A stretch of DNA of 7,818 bases from Clostridia bacterium (GTDB lineage: Bacteria; Bacillota; Clostridia; UMGS1883), in the NCBI GenBank assembly GCA_017441965.1, contig JAFSBF010000009.1, positions 1-7,818 on the forward strand, read 5' to 3'. The translations under genes were made by a program, and so were the position numbers. Below the pieces are notes generated by a model. The model was not told where the DNA came from. It did no database searches and saw only the letters and a program-made list of their open reading frames with translations. Numbering within the stretch: position 1 is the stretch's first letter; the number at the start of each line of letters is the position of its first letter. Shown here piece after piece: positions 1 through 7,761 of this stretch.

Positions 1-88
1 CGTATCTTTCAGAAAGGCATATTTCTACAAAGAAAGAATGAAAATTTGTGTATTCGTACAAAGTATTAAAATTAGAAATAATATCCTA

Positions 89-117
89 TTGACTTATTGG
101 CTAAAACAGAGTAAAAT
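89..117 (+). promoter_or_regulatory. Sigma-A-type promoter of the SLH protein gene
   Basis: TTGACT at 89-94 and TAAAAT at 112-117 are separated by exactly 17 bases, matching the vegetative consensus at five of six positions in each box. The 60-88 stretch just upstream is very AT-rich and could act as an UP element. Transcription would start near 123-125, giving a leader of about 60 bases before the ATG at 185. This placement also argues against translation starting at the in-frame ATG at 38, which lies upstream of the promoter. The call rests on motif reading only. Confidence 0.75.
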
Positions 118-170
118 AAAATTGCAGATAATGTCAGCATTTTTATGGGTGACTAAAAGTTTTACTGCAA

Positions 171-177
171 AGGAGAG
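171..177 (+). promoter_or_regulatory. Ribosome binding site that fixes the SLH protein start
   Basis: AGGAGAG sits 7 bases before the ATG at 185, a strong Shine-Dalgarno match at ideal spacing. The frame is also open upstream, with in-frame ATGs at 38 and 131, but neither has a comparable site. Only the 185 start puts a signal peptide at the N-terminus. Confidence 0.85.
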
Positions 178-184
178 AAAAAGT

Positions 185-2947
185 ATGAGAAAATTAAGAG
201 CAATTATCACTTTGATTGTTACTGTAGCAATGCTTGTTACATCCTTAGGTGTTCCTGCATTTGCTGCAAGCTTCAGTGATATTACAGATCAGCGTGTGTC
301 TGAGGCTGTGGACAAGCTTGTAGGATTTAATATCATTACAGGCTATGAGGATGGTACATTTAAGCCTGATAACCAGATTACAAGGGCGGAGTTTGCCGCA
401 ATTGTTACACGTATGAAGGGTGTTGCAGATAACCTTAGCACAGATGCGGTAACAGGGTTTTCTGACCTTGATAATGACACCTCACGTGCATGGGCACGTC
501 CCTATGTAAAGGCGGCAGTTGACCTTAAGATTATTAACGGCTTTGAAGACGGCACTTTCAGAGCAGGGGAGCCTGTTACATATGAGCAGGCTGTAAAAAT
601 GCTCGTTTGTGCGGTAGGCTATGAGGTTGTTGCAAGAAGTGAGTATAATAAGATTATTGCTACAAACCCCAATGCTACATGGTCTGCAGGTTATATTGCT
701 GCTGCAAATAAGCACGGCATTACAAAGGGTGTAATCACTGCGAAGATTACAGAGCCTGCAGCACGTGGTGTTGTAGCAGTGCTTACAAGCAACGGCCTTG
801 ATGTTCCTGAAATCAAGGAGAACGAGGACGGAACCTTTGAAAAGGTTGATGAAGAGGAAGAGCAAAATCAGAACGTTGAAGAGATAAAGGGTGTTGTATC
901 AGGAACATATTACACAGGTCTTGATGCAGCAAGCGTTGATATCGCTCAGAACGAGATTATGATTGGCACAGGCGAGGACAAGCAGACTTACGAGCTTTCC
1001 GATGCAGTGAAAAAATCAATTAATTTTGAAGACCTTATCGGTAAGAACGTAGTTGCATACTACGATAAGCTTGACCGTCAGATAACATCTATTCAGGCTC
1101 GTAACAACACAAGCACAATTATCAAGGAGCAGGATGTTATCAGCATCAGCGGCGATACAGTAAAGTATTATAACGAAAACGGACGTAGTGATTCTGTTTC
1201 TCTGTCAGGATATACAAAGATATATAACGGAAAGTATTATCCTGCGGCAGACCTTGCAACAAACTTCAGAAACGGACAGATTGAGCTTATTGAGGGCGGC
1301 GGACAGAAGGTTGCCAAGATTACAAGCTATCAGGTGTTTGTTGTAAACAGTAAGAGCTTTACCTCAACAGAGGAAAGAATTTATTTCAAAGACGGTAAAA
1401 CTTACAACGGAAACGGATATTATGATTTCCCTGCGGCAACATCTTCAAAGCCTGAGATTTATCAGAATGGTACAAAGAAGGAGTTTTCAGGAAGTCTGTT
1501 TTCAGAATGGACTGTAGTTAATCTTCTTGAATCACCCAATGTTGGCGGTAACAAGATTAACAAAATGTATATTACCAGTGGTAAGAAGTCAGGTAAAATT
1601 ACAGAAGGACTTGACGATGAAAGAATGGTTATGATGGATGGTAAGGAAGTTTACCTGACACGTGACTATGCAGAAAATCCGAATAAGGTTACTTTTGAGC
1701 GTGAATCGACATATTCCTATGTTCTTGACTACACAGGTCAGATTGCAGCCGTTGATAAGAAGGCTGCAGCAAGCAATACTAAATATGACTATGGTTATAT
1801 CATCGGTGCAGATGATGAGCAGGTACGTCTTATTCTTAAGGACGGAACTGACTCAACCGTTGCAATGAAGAAGAATGTCAAGATTGACGGAGTTAATGTT
1901 GATAGAGATGATGTAAAGGCAAAACTTGAAGCAACCGCATTGTTGGCTAACAGCACAGGATGCTATCAGCCTGTAAAGTACAATATTACAAGCAGTGAGC
2001 TTACAGCTCTTGATACTGTTGCGGATTCAACGGGTATCAAGGCAACTGCGGTAGGTACTAACAGTGATGATACACTTATATATAATGCAGAAAATGCTTC
2101 TGTGAAAGCAACAACGAGCAATGTAACAATCGGCGGGACATTATACAGCTTTTCAACTTCTACCGTTGTTGTGTATGTGCCTTCTGATAAATCTGCAGTA
2201 GGAGATTATTCTGTTATGAATCCCTCTACGGCATTTGCTGTAGGAACAAACAGAAAAATAGAAGTCTTGGGCGCAGATCCATCTGAACGTACAAAGACTG
2301 CTACAATGGTTCTTATGTATGGTGATGATCCGGCATACACATTTACAGGAAAGACGCCTTATATGATTGTAACAAAGGTGCGCAATGGCGGTGAGATTAT
2401 AGAAGGATATTCTGATGGTGCAACATCTGTAACTACGCTTAATGTTTCGGAAAACAAGTTCAAAGTTACAGGAACAAATTGTGTAAGCAAAGAAAGTGTA
2501 GAAAAAGGAGACATTATTCGCTACATTAAAAATGCTAATGATGTTATAGCTATAGAGATGGTATATGATGCATCTGCAGGTGCAAAGCTTTATGCTGCAG
2601 GTGAAAACGGCGATTATATGTATTTTAAAGCACATACTTCGAATGTGGGTGAGGTATATATAAAATATGCCGAGGCTTTTGATGTTCTTGATGGTGAGAA
2701 CAAAATAACGGTTACTACAAATATGGGAAGCACATATACCGATGCAGAAAAGCAGGCAGAAGGTAAGCTTTTAACATACGCAACTAATTCTTCTACAGTT
2801 GTTTATAGAGTTGATGGAAGTGAAATTGTTGCAGAAAATCTTCTTGATAATATAAATACCTCTGTTGAAAATCCCAGTGAAGTAATTATGATTACGAGAA
2901 GCAGTAATTCAACACCAACTGTAAAAGCAATCTATATTGTAAAATAA
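185..2947 (+). CDS. Secreted S-layer-homology (SLH) domain protein with large body of unknown function
   Basis: The 920-residue product is predicted to be exported and held on the cell wall by SLH repeats, which in this family bind secondary wall polysaccharide, often pyruvylated. Residues 1-27 form a signal peptide: basic MRKLR, a hydrophobic core, then PAFA as the likely cleavage site. SLH repeats lie at about 29-77, 91-146 and 155-205. Repeat 1 has the full motif (GYEDGTFKPDNQITRAE), repeat 2 has GFEDGTF but VTYEQ in place of TRAE, and repeat 3 is degenerate. An acidic linker (about 209-233) leads into a body with alternating hydrophobic residues and Gly/Asn turns, suggesting beta domains. 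Segments starting near 235, 470 and 534 look weakly alike. I recognise no catalytic motif. The gene ends in tandem stops (TAA TAA), has its own promoter and terminator, and appears monocistronic. Lys and Asn codon choice shifts after about position 2040. SLH anchoring is secure; the function of residues 236-920 is unknown. Confidence 0.9.
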   Translation: MRKLRAIITLIVTVAMLVTSLGVPAFAASFSDITDQRVSEAVDKLVGFNIITGYEDGTFKPDNQITRAEFAAIVTRMKGVADNLSTDAVTGFSDLDNDTSRAWARPYVKAAVDLKIINGFEDGTFRAGEPVTYEQAVKMLVCAVGYEVVARSEYNKIIATNPNATWSAGYIAAANKHGITKGVITAKITEPAARGVVAVLTSNGLDVPEIKENEDGTFEKVDEEEEQNQNVEEIKGVVSGTYYTGLDAASVDIAQNEIMIGTGEDKQTYELSDAVKKSINFEDLIGKNVVAYYDKLDRQITSIQARNNTSTIIKEQDVISISGDTVKYYNENGRSDSVSLSGYTKIYNGKYYPAADLATNFRNGQIELIEGGGQKVAKITSYQVFVVNSKSFTSTEERIYFKDGKTYNGNGYYDFPAATSSKPEIYQNGTKKEFSGSLFSEWTVVNLLESPNVGGNKINKMYITSGKKSGKITEGLDDERMVMMDGKEVYLTRDYAENPNKVTFERESTYSYVLDYTGQIAAVDKKAAASNTKYDYGYIIGADDEQVRLILKDGTDSTVAMKKNVKIDGVNVDRDDVKAKLEATALLANSTGCYQPVKYNITSSELTALDTVADSTGIKATAVGTNSDDTLIYNAENASVKATTSNVTIGGTLYSFSTSTVVVYVPSDKSAVGDYSVMNPSTAFAVGTNRKIEVLGADPSERTKTATMVLMYGDDPAYTFTGKTPYMIVTKVRNGGEIIEGYSDGATSVTTLNVSENKFKVTGTNCVSKESVEKGDIIRYIKNANDVIAIEMVYDASAGAKLYAAGENGDYMYFKAHTSNVGEVYIKYAEAFDVLDGENKITVTTNMGSTYTDAEKQAEGKLLTYATNSSTVVYRVDGSEIVAENLLDNINTSVENPSEVIMITRSSNSTPTVKAIYIVK

Positions 2948-2962
2948 TAACCAACATTTTTT

Positions 2963-3002
2963 CAAGGTAAAGAGTAAAAGCTCTTTACCTTGATTTTTTT
3001 TT
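2963..3002 (+). terminator. Intrinsic terminator after the SLH gene
   Basis: CAAGGTAAAGAG (2963-2974) pairs perfectly over 12 bp with CTCTTTACCTTG (2981-2992) around a 6-base loop. One A and nine T follow (2994-3002). The left flank has no A-tract, so the structure should act only on rightward transcripts. It lies 13 bases after the second stop codon of the SLH gene and separates it from ispG. Confidence 0.93.
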
Positions 3003-3012
3003 GTGGTAAAAT
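2984..3012 (+). promoter_or_regulatory. Putative ispG-polC promoter, overlapping the terminator
   Basis: TAAAAT at 3007-3012 is preceded by TGG, giving an extended -10 (TGGTAAAAT). Exactly 17 bases upstream is TTTACC (2984-2989), a four-of-six match to TTGACA. The -35 box lies in the right arm of the preceding terminator, and the T-tract forms most of the spacer. Transcription would start near 3019, leaving a leader of about 24 bases. A promoter is needed here because the terminator isolates ispG from upstream transcription. The exact boxes are inferred. Confidence 0.55.
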
Positions 3013-3030
3013 AGTTATATCAGATTTAAA

Positions 3031-3038
3031 AAGGTGAT
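3031..3038 (+). promoter_or_regulatory. Ribosome binding site that decides the ispG start
   Basis: AAGGTGAT matches the 3' half of the extended Shine-Dalgarno sequence (AGGAGGTGAT). Alternative in-frame starts GTG 3034 and ATG 3037 lie inside this site and cannot use it. ATG 3043, eight bases after the GG, is correctly spaced and is taken as the start. Confidence 0.65.
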
Positions 3039-3042
3039 GCAG

Positions 3043-4089
3043 ATGCAAAGACGTATTTCAAAACAAATAAATGTCGGTGGTGTACTTATCGGTGGCGGTG
3101 CGCCTGTAAGCGTGCAGTCAATGTGTAATACAGATACACGTGATATTGCGGCAACTGTTGAGCAGATAAATGCCCTTAAAGAGGCAGGATGTGAGATAGT
3201 ACGCCTTGCTATCCCTGATAAAAGGGCGGCGGAGTGCTTTAGTGAAATACGAAAGAGCGTTGACATCCCCCTTGTAGCGGATATTCATTTTGATTATCGC
3301 CTTGCGATAGAGTGTGCAAAGGGCGGTGCCGACAAAATACGTATTAACCCGGGTAATATCGGTGCGCCTGAGCGTGTAAAGGCAGTTGCAGAGGAATGTG
3401 GGGCAAGGAATATCCCAATACGTATTGGCGTAAATGGCGGCTCCCTTGAAAAAGAAATTCTGGAAAAATACAAATCACCTACAGCGGATGCACTTTGTGA
3501 AAGTGCGCTTTCCCACATAAAGCTTTTAGAGGATTGTAAATTTTATGATATTGCACTTTCACTTAAATCAAGCAACATCGCCGTTATGTATGAGGCATAT
3601 AAGAAAATTGCAAAAATGATAGACTACCCCCTGCACATAGGTGTAACTGAGGCAGGAACGGAGTATGGCGGAGTGGTTAAAAACAGTATAGGCATAGGCG
3701 CACTCCTTCTTGAAGGGATAGGGGACACACTTCGTGTTTCGCTCACCACTTCCCCCGTGCGTGAGGTTACGGCAGGAATAGAAATATTAAAGTCGCTTGG
3801 TCTGAGGGGCGGAATAAACCTTGTAAGCTGCCCTACCTGCGGCAGATGCAGGGTTGATATGATAAGTGTTGCAGATGAAGTGAACAGACGTATTGCAAAG
3901 ATTGATAAGGATATTACCGTTGCAGTAATGGGGTGCGCAGTAAACGGCCCCGGAGAGGCGAGAGAGGCTGATATAGGAATAGCCTGTGGAATAGGTGACG
4001 CACTACTCTTTAAAAAAGGGGAGATTATGCGGAAAATCCCCATCGAAAATGCCGCAGATGAGCTTATAAAAGAAATTGAGGATTTATAA
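3043..4089 (+). CDS. ispG: 4-hydroxy-3-methylbut-2-enyl diphosphate synthase (IspG/GcpE)
   Basis: IspG is a cytosolic [4Fe-4S] enzyme that reductively converts 2-C-methyl-erythritol 2,4-cyclodiphosphate to HMBPP, the penultimate step of the MEP isoprenoid pathway, taking electrons from flavodoxin or ferredoxin. The 348-residue product matches the usual short bacterial form. The N-terminal TIM-barrel half shows GGGAPVSVQSM (17-27), VADIHFDYRLA (78-88) and KIRINPGNIG (98-107), and GVTEAG follows at 200-205. The C-terminal iron-sulphur half has SCPTCGRC (262-269) and MGCAVNGPGEAREADIG (296-312). By family knowledge the cluster ligands are Cys263, Cys266, Cys298 and Glu305, all present. The stop overlaps the polC start by one base (TAATG), so the two genes are almost certainly co-transcribed and translationally coupled. 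In many Clostridia dxr and rseP sit directly upstream; here an SLH gene does instead. Nothing suggests damage to the gene. Confidence 0.97.
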   Translation: MQRRISKQINVGGVLIGGGAPVSVQSMCNTDTRDIAATVEQINALKEAGCEIVRLAIPDKRAAECFSEIRKSVDIPLVADIHFDYRLAIECAKGGADKIRINPGNIGAPERVKAVAEECGARNIPIRIGVNGGSLEKEILEKYKSPTADALCESALSHIKLLEDCKFYDIALSLKSSNIAVMYEAYKKIAKMIDYPLHIGVTEAGTEYGGVVKNSIGIGALLLEGIGDTLRVSLTTSPVREVTAGIEILKSLGLRGGINLVSCPTCGRCRVDMISVADEVNRRIAKIDKDITVAVMGCAVNGPGEAREADIGIACGIGDALLFKKGEIMRKIPIENAADELIKEIEDL

Positions 4090-7000
4090 TGGAAAAGAGC
4101 TATACATTAAAAACTGCATTTCCGAATGCAAAATGCAGTGAGGCTTTAGAAAATGCCATAGTATCGAAAATAAATGCCGATGTAAAAAAGAGAATAATCT
4201 CGGCAGAGGTTATTTTTGACACTATTGTAAAAAGAGCCTATATAGAAAAATTCCGTAAGGAAGTAATAAAGAATTATTCTCTTAATGACCTGGAACTTGA
4301 GGTGGTTTTTAATACACAAAACATTTCCCTTTCTGATGCGACAGGATATTGCATCGAGCTTCTTACAGAGGAAAATTCACTGTGGGGTGCAGTGCTTGAT
4401 TCGTGTATTGCAGAGGATGAGGGCGAGTGTATTAAAATTATGCTCCGCCACGGAAACCGCGAGCTTCTCGAAAACGATAATATAGAAAAAAAGCTTTCTG
4501 CGCTGCTTTTAAAGCATTTTGGTATTGAAAAGGAAATTACCTTTGGTACAGACGAAATGACGGTTGAAACAAAGCTTACGCCTATTGTGATGCATAAAAC
4601 GGATAATACTCCAAAGAAGATTGTTTCTGTTGCCGCAGAGGGTGCATTAATAGGTAAACCGTTTACAGTAAATGACCTTACAAATATTAATGAAATCGAT
4701 AATTATTCGGGAAATTGTATGATTTGCGGTGACATATTCGGTCTTGACTGCAGGGAAATAGCAAAAATTAAAAAGAGTATTGTATCATTTTACATAACGG
4801 ATTATACAGGCTCTCTTACGTGCAAATGCTTTGTTCCCATAGCCGCGACAGAGGAGGTTATGGGTGCCCTTAAAAAAGCAAACACTGTAGCCGTAAGGGG
4901 AAAGGCGGAGATGGACAGCTTCTCCCACGAGCTTACCGTTATGGCAAGAGATATTATTCCCTATAGTCTTCCAACTGAAAAGGATGATGCCGAGGAAAAG
5001 AGAGTAGAGCTTCACGCACATACAAAATCGTCTGCGATGGATGCCGTTGTAAGTGCAAAGGAGCTTGTAAAGCAGGCTATGAAATTCGGGCATAAGGCTA
5101 TTGCCATAACAGACCACGGTTGCGTGCAGGCATTTCCCGAGGCGTTCCATACGGCTGATGAAACAATAAAAATTCTCTATGGCTGCGAGGGATATTTAAT
5201 TGAGGCAGGCGCACCGCTTGTCCGTGAGACGAAAAGATACCATATAATCATTTTTGCACAAAACCTTGTCGGTCTTAAAAATCTGTATAAGCTTGTAAGT
5301 GCATCAAATCTTGAGCATTTTCACAGACGTCCCCTTATCCCGAGGGATGTACTTGACGCACACAGAGAGGGTCTTATTTTAGGCTCTGCGTGTGAGGCGG
5401 GCGAGCTTTTTCGTGCCGTTTTAAACGGAGAAAATGATGAGGAGCTTGAGCGTATTGCATCCTACTACGATTATCTTGAGGTACAGCCGATAGGAAATAA
5501 CGAATACCTTGTCCGTAACGGCACCGTCCCTGACAGAGAGGCACTATGTGAGCTTAACCGCAAGATAATTAATCTTGGAGAAAAAATGGGTAAGCTTGTT
5601 GTGGCAACGGGTGACGTGCATTTCCTTCGTAAGCGTGACGAGGTATTCCGCCGTATACTTCAGGCAGGGCAGGGATATGATGATGCCGATATGCAGGCAC
5701 CGCTTTATTTCAGGACAACGGCGCAGATGCTTGATGAGTTCAGCTACCTTGACCGTGATAAGGCATATGAGCTTGTTGTAACGAATACAAATAAAATTGC
5801 AGATATGATTGAAAATATCCGCCCCGTTCCAAAGGGTAATTTTCCTCCTAAGATTGAGGGAAGTGCAGAGGATATAGAACGCATTGCACGTGAAACTGCG
5901 GAAGGATTGTACGGCAGTCCGCTGCACCCTGTCATTGAGGAGAGATTGCAGAAGGAGCTTAAGAGTGTTATAGGTAACGGTTATGCCGACCTTTATAATA
6001 TTGCAAGGCTTCTTGTTAAACACTCCCGTGAAGAGGGGTATGTTGTTGGCTCCCGTGGCAGTGTAGGGTCATCCTTCCTTGCATATTGTGCGCAGATAAC
6101 GGAGGTTAACAGCCTTCCTCCGCATTACCGTTGTCCCAATTGTAAAAATGTAGAATTTACAACAGAGGAATGTTATGACTCAGGTCACGATATGCCCGAT
6201 AAGGATTGTCCGAAGTGCGGTACACAGTATGTAAAGGACGGACACAATATTCCGTTTGAAACGTTCCTTGGCTTTAAAGGCGATAAGCAGCCTGATATTG
6301 ACCTTAACTTCTCGGGCGAAAATCAGGCAAGTGCACATAAATACACAGAAGAAATTTTCGGTGAAGGATATGTATTCCGTGCAGGAACGGTGAGTACCGT
6401 TGCCGAAAAAACGGCATACGGTTATGTGAGAAAGTATTTTGAAACTAAGGGAATAAATATCCATAATGCAGAGGTTGAAAGGCTGAAGCAGGGTATAATG
6501 AACGTAAAAACCACAACGGGTCAGCACCCCGGTGGTGTAATAGTTCTTCCCAAAGGGCACGATATTCACGAATTTACACCCATTCAGCACCCTGCAGAAA
6601 AGGCGGAGAGCGGTATTATAACAACGCATTTTGACTATCACAGTATTGACGAAAACCTGCTTAAGCTTGACATCCTCGGTCACGATGACCCGACAATGAT
6701 AAGGATGCTCCAGGACCTTACTGGCGTAGACCCCACGCAGGTGCCGCTTGATGATAAAGAGGTAATGAGCCTCTTCCTTAATACCGAGGCGCTCGGTGTA
6801 ACACCTGAGGATATTGGCAGTGAAACAGGAACCTTTGCCGTGCCGGAGTTTGGTACGAAGTTTGTACGGCAGATGCTTGTTGATACAAAGCCGACCTCTC
6901 TTGGTGAGCTTATCCGTATTTCAGGTCTTTCACACGGTACGGACGTGTGGACGAATAATGCACAAACACTTGTGCAAAATGGTACGTGCACACTGCGTAA

Positions 7001-7718
7001 TGCAATCTGCTGCCGTGACGATATTATGATTTATCTTATTAACCGTGGACTACCGCCTGAACGTTCCTTTAAAATAATGGAGCAGGTTAGAAAGGGAAAA
7101 AAGCTAAAGCCCGAGGATGAGGTAGAAATGCGTGAGCATAATGTGCCGGAGTGGTATATTGAATCTTGTAACAAAATTCAGTATATGTTTCCGCGCGCAC
7201 ACGCCGCAGCGTATGTTACAATGTCGCTGAGGGTAGCATATTTCAAGGTGCATCACCCCGTGGCTTTTTATCAGTCGTATTATACTGTGCGTGCAGATAC
7301 GTTTGACTATGAAACGATGGCAACGGGCAGGGAAAATCTGCTTTTAAAAATGCGTGATTTGCAGCAGATGGAAAACCCGTCTGCACGTGATAAGGCAACG
7401 CTGACCATTATGGAGGTTGTAAACGAGATGTATGCAAGAGGCATAGAATTTATGCCGATTGATATTTATATGTCGCACCCGACAAAGTATCTCAATATAA
7501 ACGGCAAAATTCTGCCTGCGCTTAACAGCATTGCAGGAATGGGCGATAGGGCAGCACAGTCAATTGCAGATGCGAGGGAAAACGGCAGATTTTTCTCGAT
7601 AGATGATTTCAAGCAGCGCACAAGTGTGAGTGAAACACATATAGAGCTATTAAAAAGCTTTGGCTGCTTTAAGGGTATACCGCAAAGCGCACAGGTAAGC
7701 CTGTTTGAAATAATGTAA
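4089..7718 (+). CDS. polC: PolC-type DNA polymerase III alpha subunit lacking the proofreading exonuclease domain
   Basis: This is the replicative DNA polymerase of Bacillota: 1209 residues against roughly 1430-1450 for typical PolC. Domains in order: N-terminal domain (about 1-175); OB fold (about 207-292, with YITDYTGS); PHP domain (about 306-515); polymerase core. The core has the four-Cys zinc site Cys682/685/707/710, catalytic Asp736 and Asp738 in PDIDLNFSG, and the third Asp861 in LKLDILGHDD. VGSRGSVGSS (652-661), TTGQHPGG (809-816) and MFPRAHAAAY (1033-1042) are further PolC signatures. A helix-hairpin-helix region (about 1146-1174) and a beta-clamp motif QVSLF (1202-1206) close the protein. 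The exonuclease normally nested in the PHP domain is missing: LYGCEGYL (363-370) runs almost directly into RYHIIIFAQN (383-392), and no DnaQ-type DxE motif occurs anywhere. The start overlaps the ispG stop (TAATG), with GAGGA at 4078-4082 as ribosome binding site. Identity is certain; the domain loss is read directly from the translation. Confidence 0.97.
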   Translation: MEKSYTLKTAFPNAKCSEALENAIVSKINADVKKRIISAEVIFDTIVKRAYIEKFRKEVIKNYSLNDLELEVVFNTQNISLSDATGYCIELLTEENSLWGAVLDSCIAEDEGECIKIMLRHGNRELLENDNIEKKLSALLLKHFGIEKEITFGTDEMTVETKLTPIVMHKTDNTPKKIVSVAAEGALIGKPFTVNDLTNINEIDNYSGNCMICGDIFGLDCREIAKIKKSIVSFYITDYTGSLTCKCFVPIAATEEVMGALKKANTVAVRGKAEMDSFSHELTVMARDIIPYSLPTEKDDAEEKRVELHAHTKSSAMDAVVSAKELVKQAMKFGHKAIAITDHGCVQAFPEAFHTADETIKILYGCEGYLIEAGAPLVRETKRYHIIIFAQNLVGLKNLYKLVSASNLEHFHRRPLIPRDVLDAHREGLILGSACEAGELFRAVLNGENDEELERIASYYDYLEVQPIGNNEYLVRNGTVPDREALCELNRKIINLGEKMGKLVVATGDVHFLRKRDEVFRRILQAGQGYDDADMQAPLYFRTTAQMLDEFSYLDRDKAYELVVTNTNKIADMIENIRPVPKGNFPPKIEGSAEDIERIARETAEGLYGSPLHPVIEERLQKELKSVIGNGYADLYNIARLLVKHSREEGYVVGSRGSVGSSFLAYCAQITEVNSLPPHYRCPNCKNVEFTTEECYDSGHDMPDKDCPKCGTQYVKDGHNIPFETFLGFKGDKQPDIDLNFSGENQASAHKYTEEIFGEGYVFRAGTVSTVAEKTAYGYVRKYFETKGINIHNAEVERLKQGIMNVKTTTGQHPGGVIVLPKGHDIHEFTPIQHPAEKAESGIITTHFDYHSIDENLLKLDILGHDDPTMIRMLQDLTGVDPTQVPLDDKEVMSLFLNTEALGVTPEDIGSETGTFAVPEFGTKFVRQMLVDTKPTSLGELIRISGLSHGTDVWTNNAQTLVQNGTCTLRNAICCRDDIMIYLINRGLPPERSFKIMEQVRKGKKLKPEDEVEMREHNVPEWYIESCNKIQYMFPRAHAAAYVTMSLRVAYFKVHHPVAFYQSYYTVRADTFDYETMATGRENLLLKMRDLQQMENPSARDKATLTIMEVVNEMYARGIEFMPIDIYMSHPTKYLNINGKILPALNSIAGMGDRAAQSIADARENGRFFSIDDFKQRTSVSETHIELLKSFGCFKGIPQSAQVSLFEIM

Positions 7719-7719
7719 C

Positions 7720-7761
7720 AAAAAAGCACCCTCTTTCGTACAATGTATTGAAAGGGGGTGC
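7720..7761 (-). terminator. Hairpin with minus-strand U-tract downstream of polC
   Basis: GCACCCTCTTTC (7726-7737) pairs with GAAAGGGGGTGC (7750-7761) over 12 positions with one G-U wobble. The 12-base loop contains a further possible TAC/GTA pairing. Six A precede the left arm (7720-7725), which read as six T after the hairpin on the minus strand. It would therefore stop transcripts arriving from the right, implying a leftward gene beyond 7818. On the plus strand the hairpin is followed by CCGTGTTTG, a poor U-tract, so it is at best a weak terminator for polC. It may instead be part of a mobile repeat. Confidence 0.6.

Noticed and set aside
1..69. Possible 3' end of an upstream gene, frame 1 open from the window edge to TAA at 67-69
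   Set aside because: Only 22 codons with no recognisable sequence; an open stretch of this length is expected by chance.
38..184. N-terminal extension of the SLH protein from the ATG at 38
   Set aside because: It would place 49 residues before a perfect signal peptide, lacks a ribosome binding site and begins upstream of the predicted promoter.
482..865. Antisense open frame within the SLH gene
   Set aside because: Cys-rich, implausible composition, no ribosome binding site; complementary-strand shadow of the coding region.
2153..2635. 160-codon antisense open frame within the SLH gene
   Set aside because: Composition dominated by Cys, Ile, His and Arg with no domain pattern; shadow of the sense gene.
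3624..4043. 139-codon antisense open frame within ispG
   Set aside because: Lies entirely opposite conserved IspG motifs and is Pro/Ser-rich without a start signal.
6180..6683. 167-codon antisense open frame within polC
   Set aside because: Opposite the polymerase catalytic core; no ribosome binding site or recognisable domain.
7466..7729. Minus-strand open frame crossing the polC 3' end and continuing open to the window edge
   Set aside because: It would run through the minus-strand terminator and the C-terminal polC motifs, and its translation resembles no protein family.
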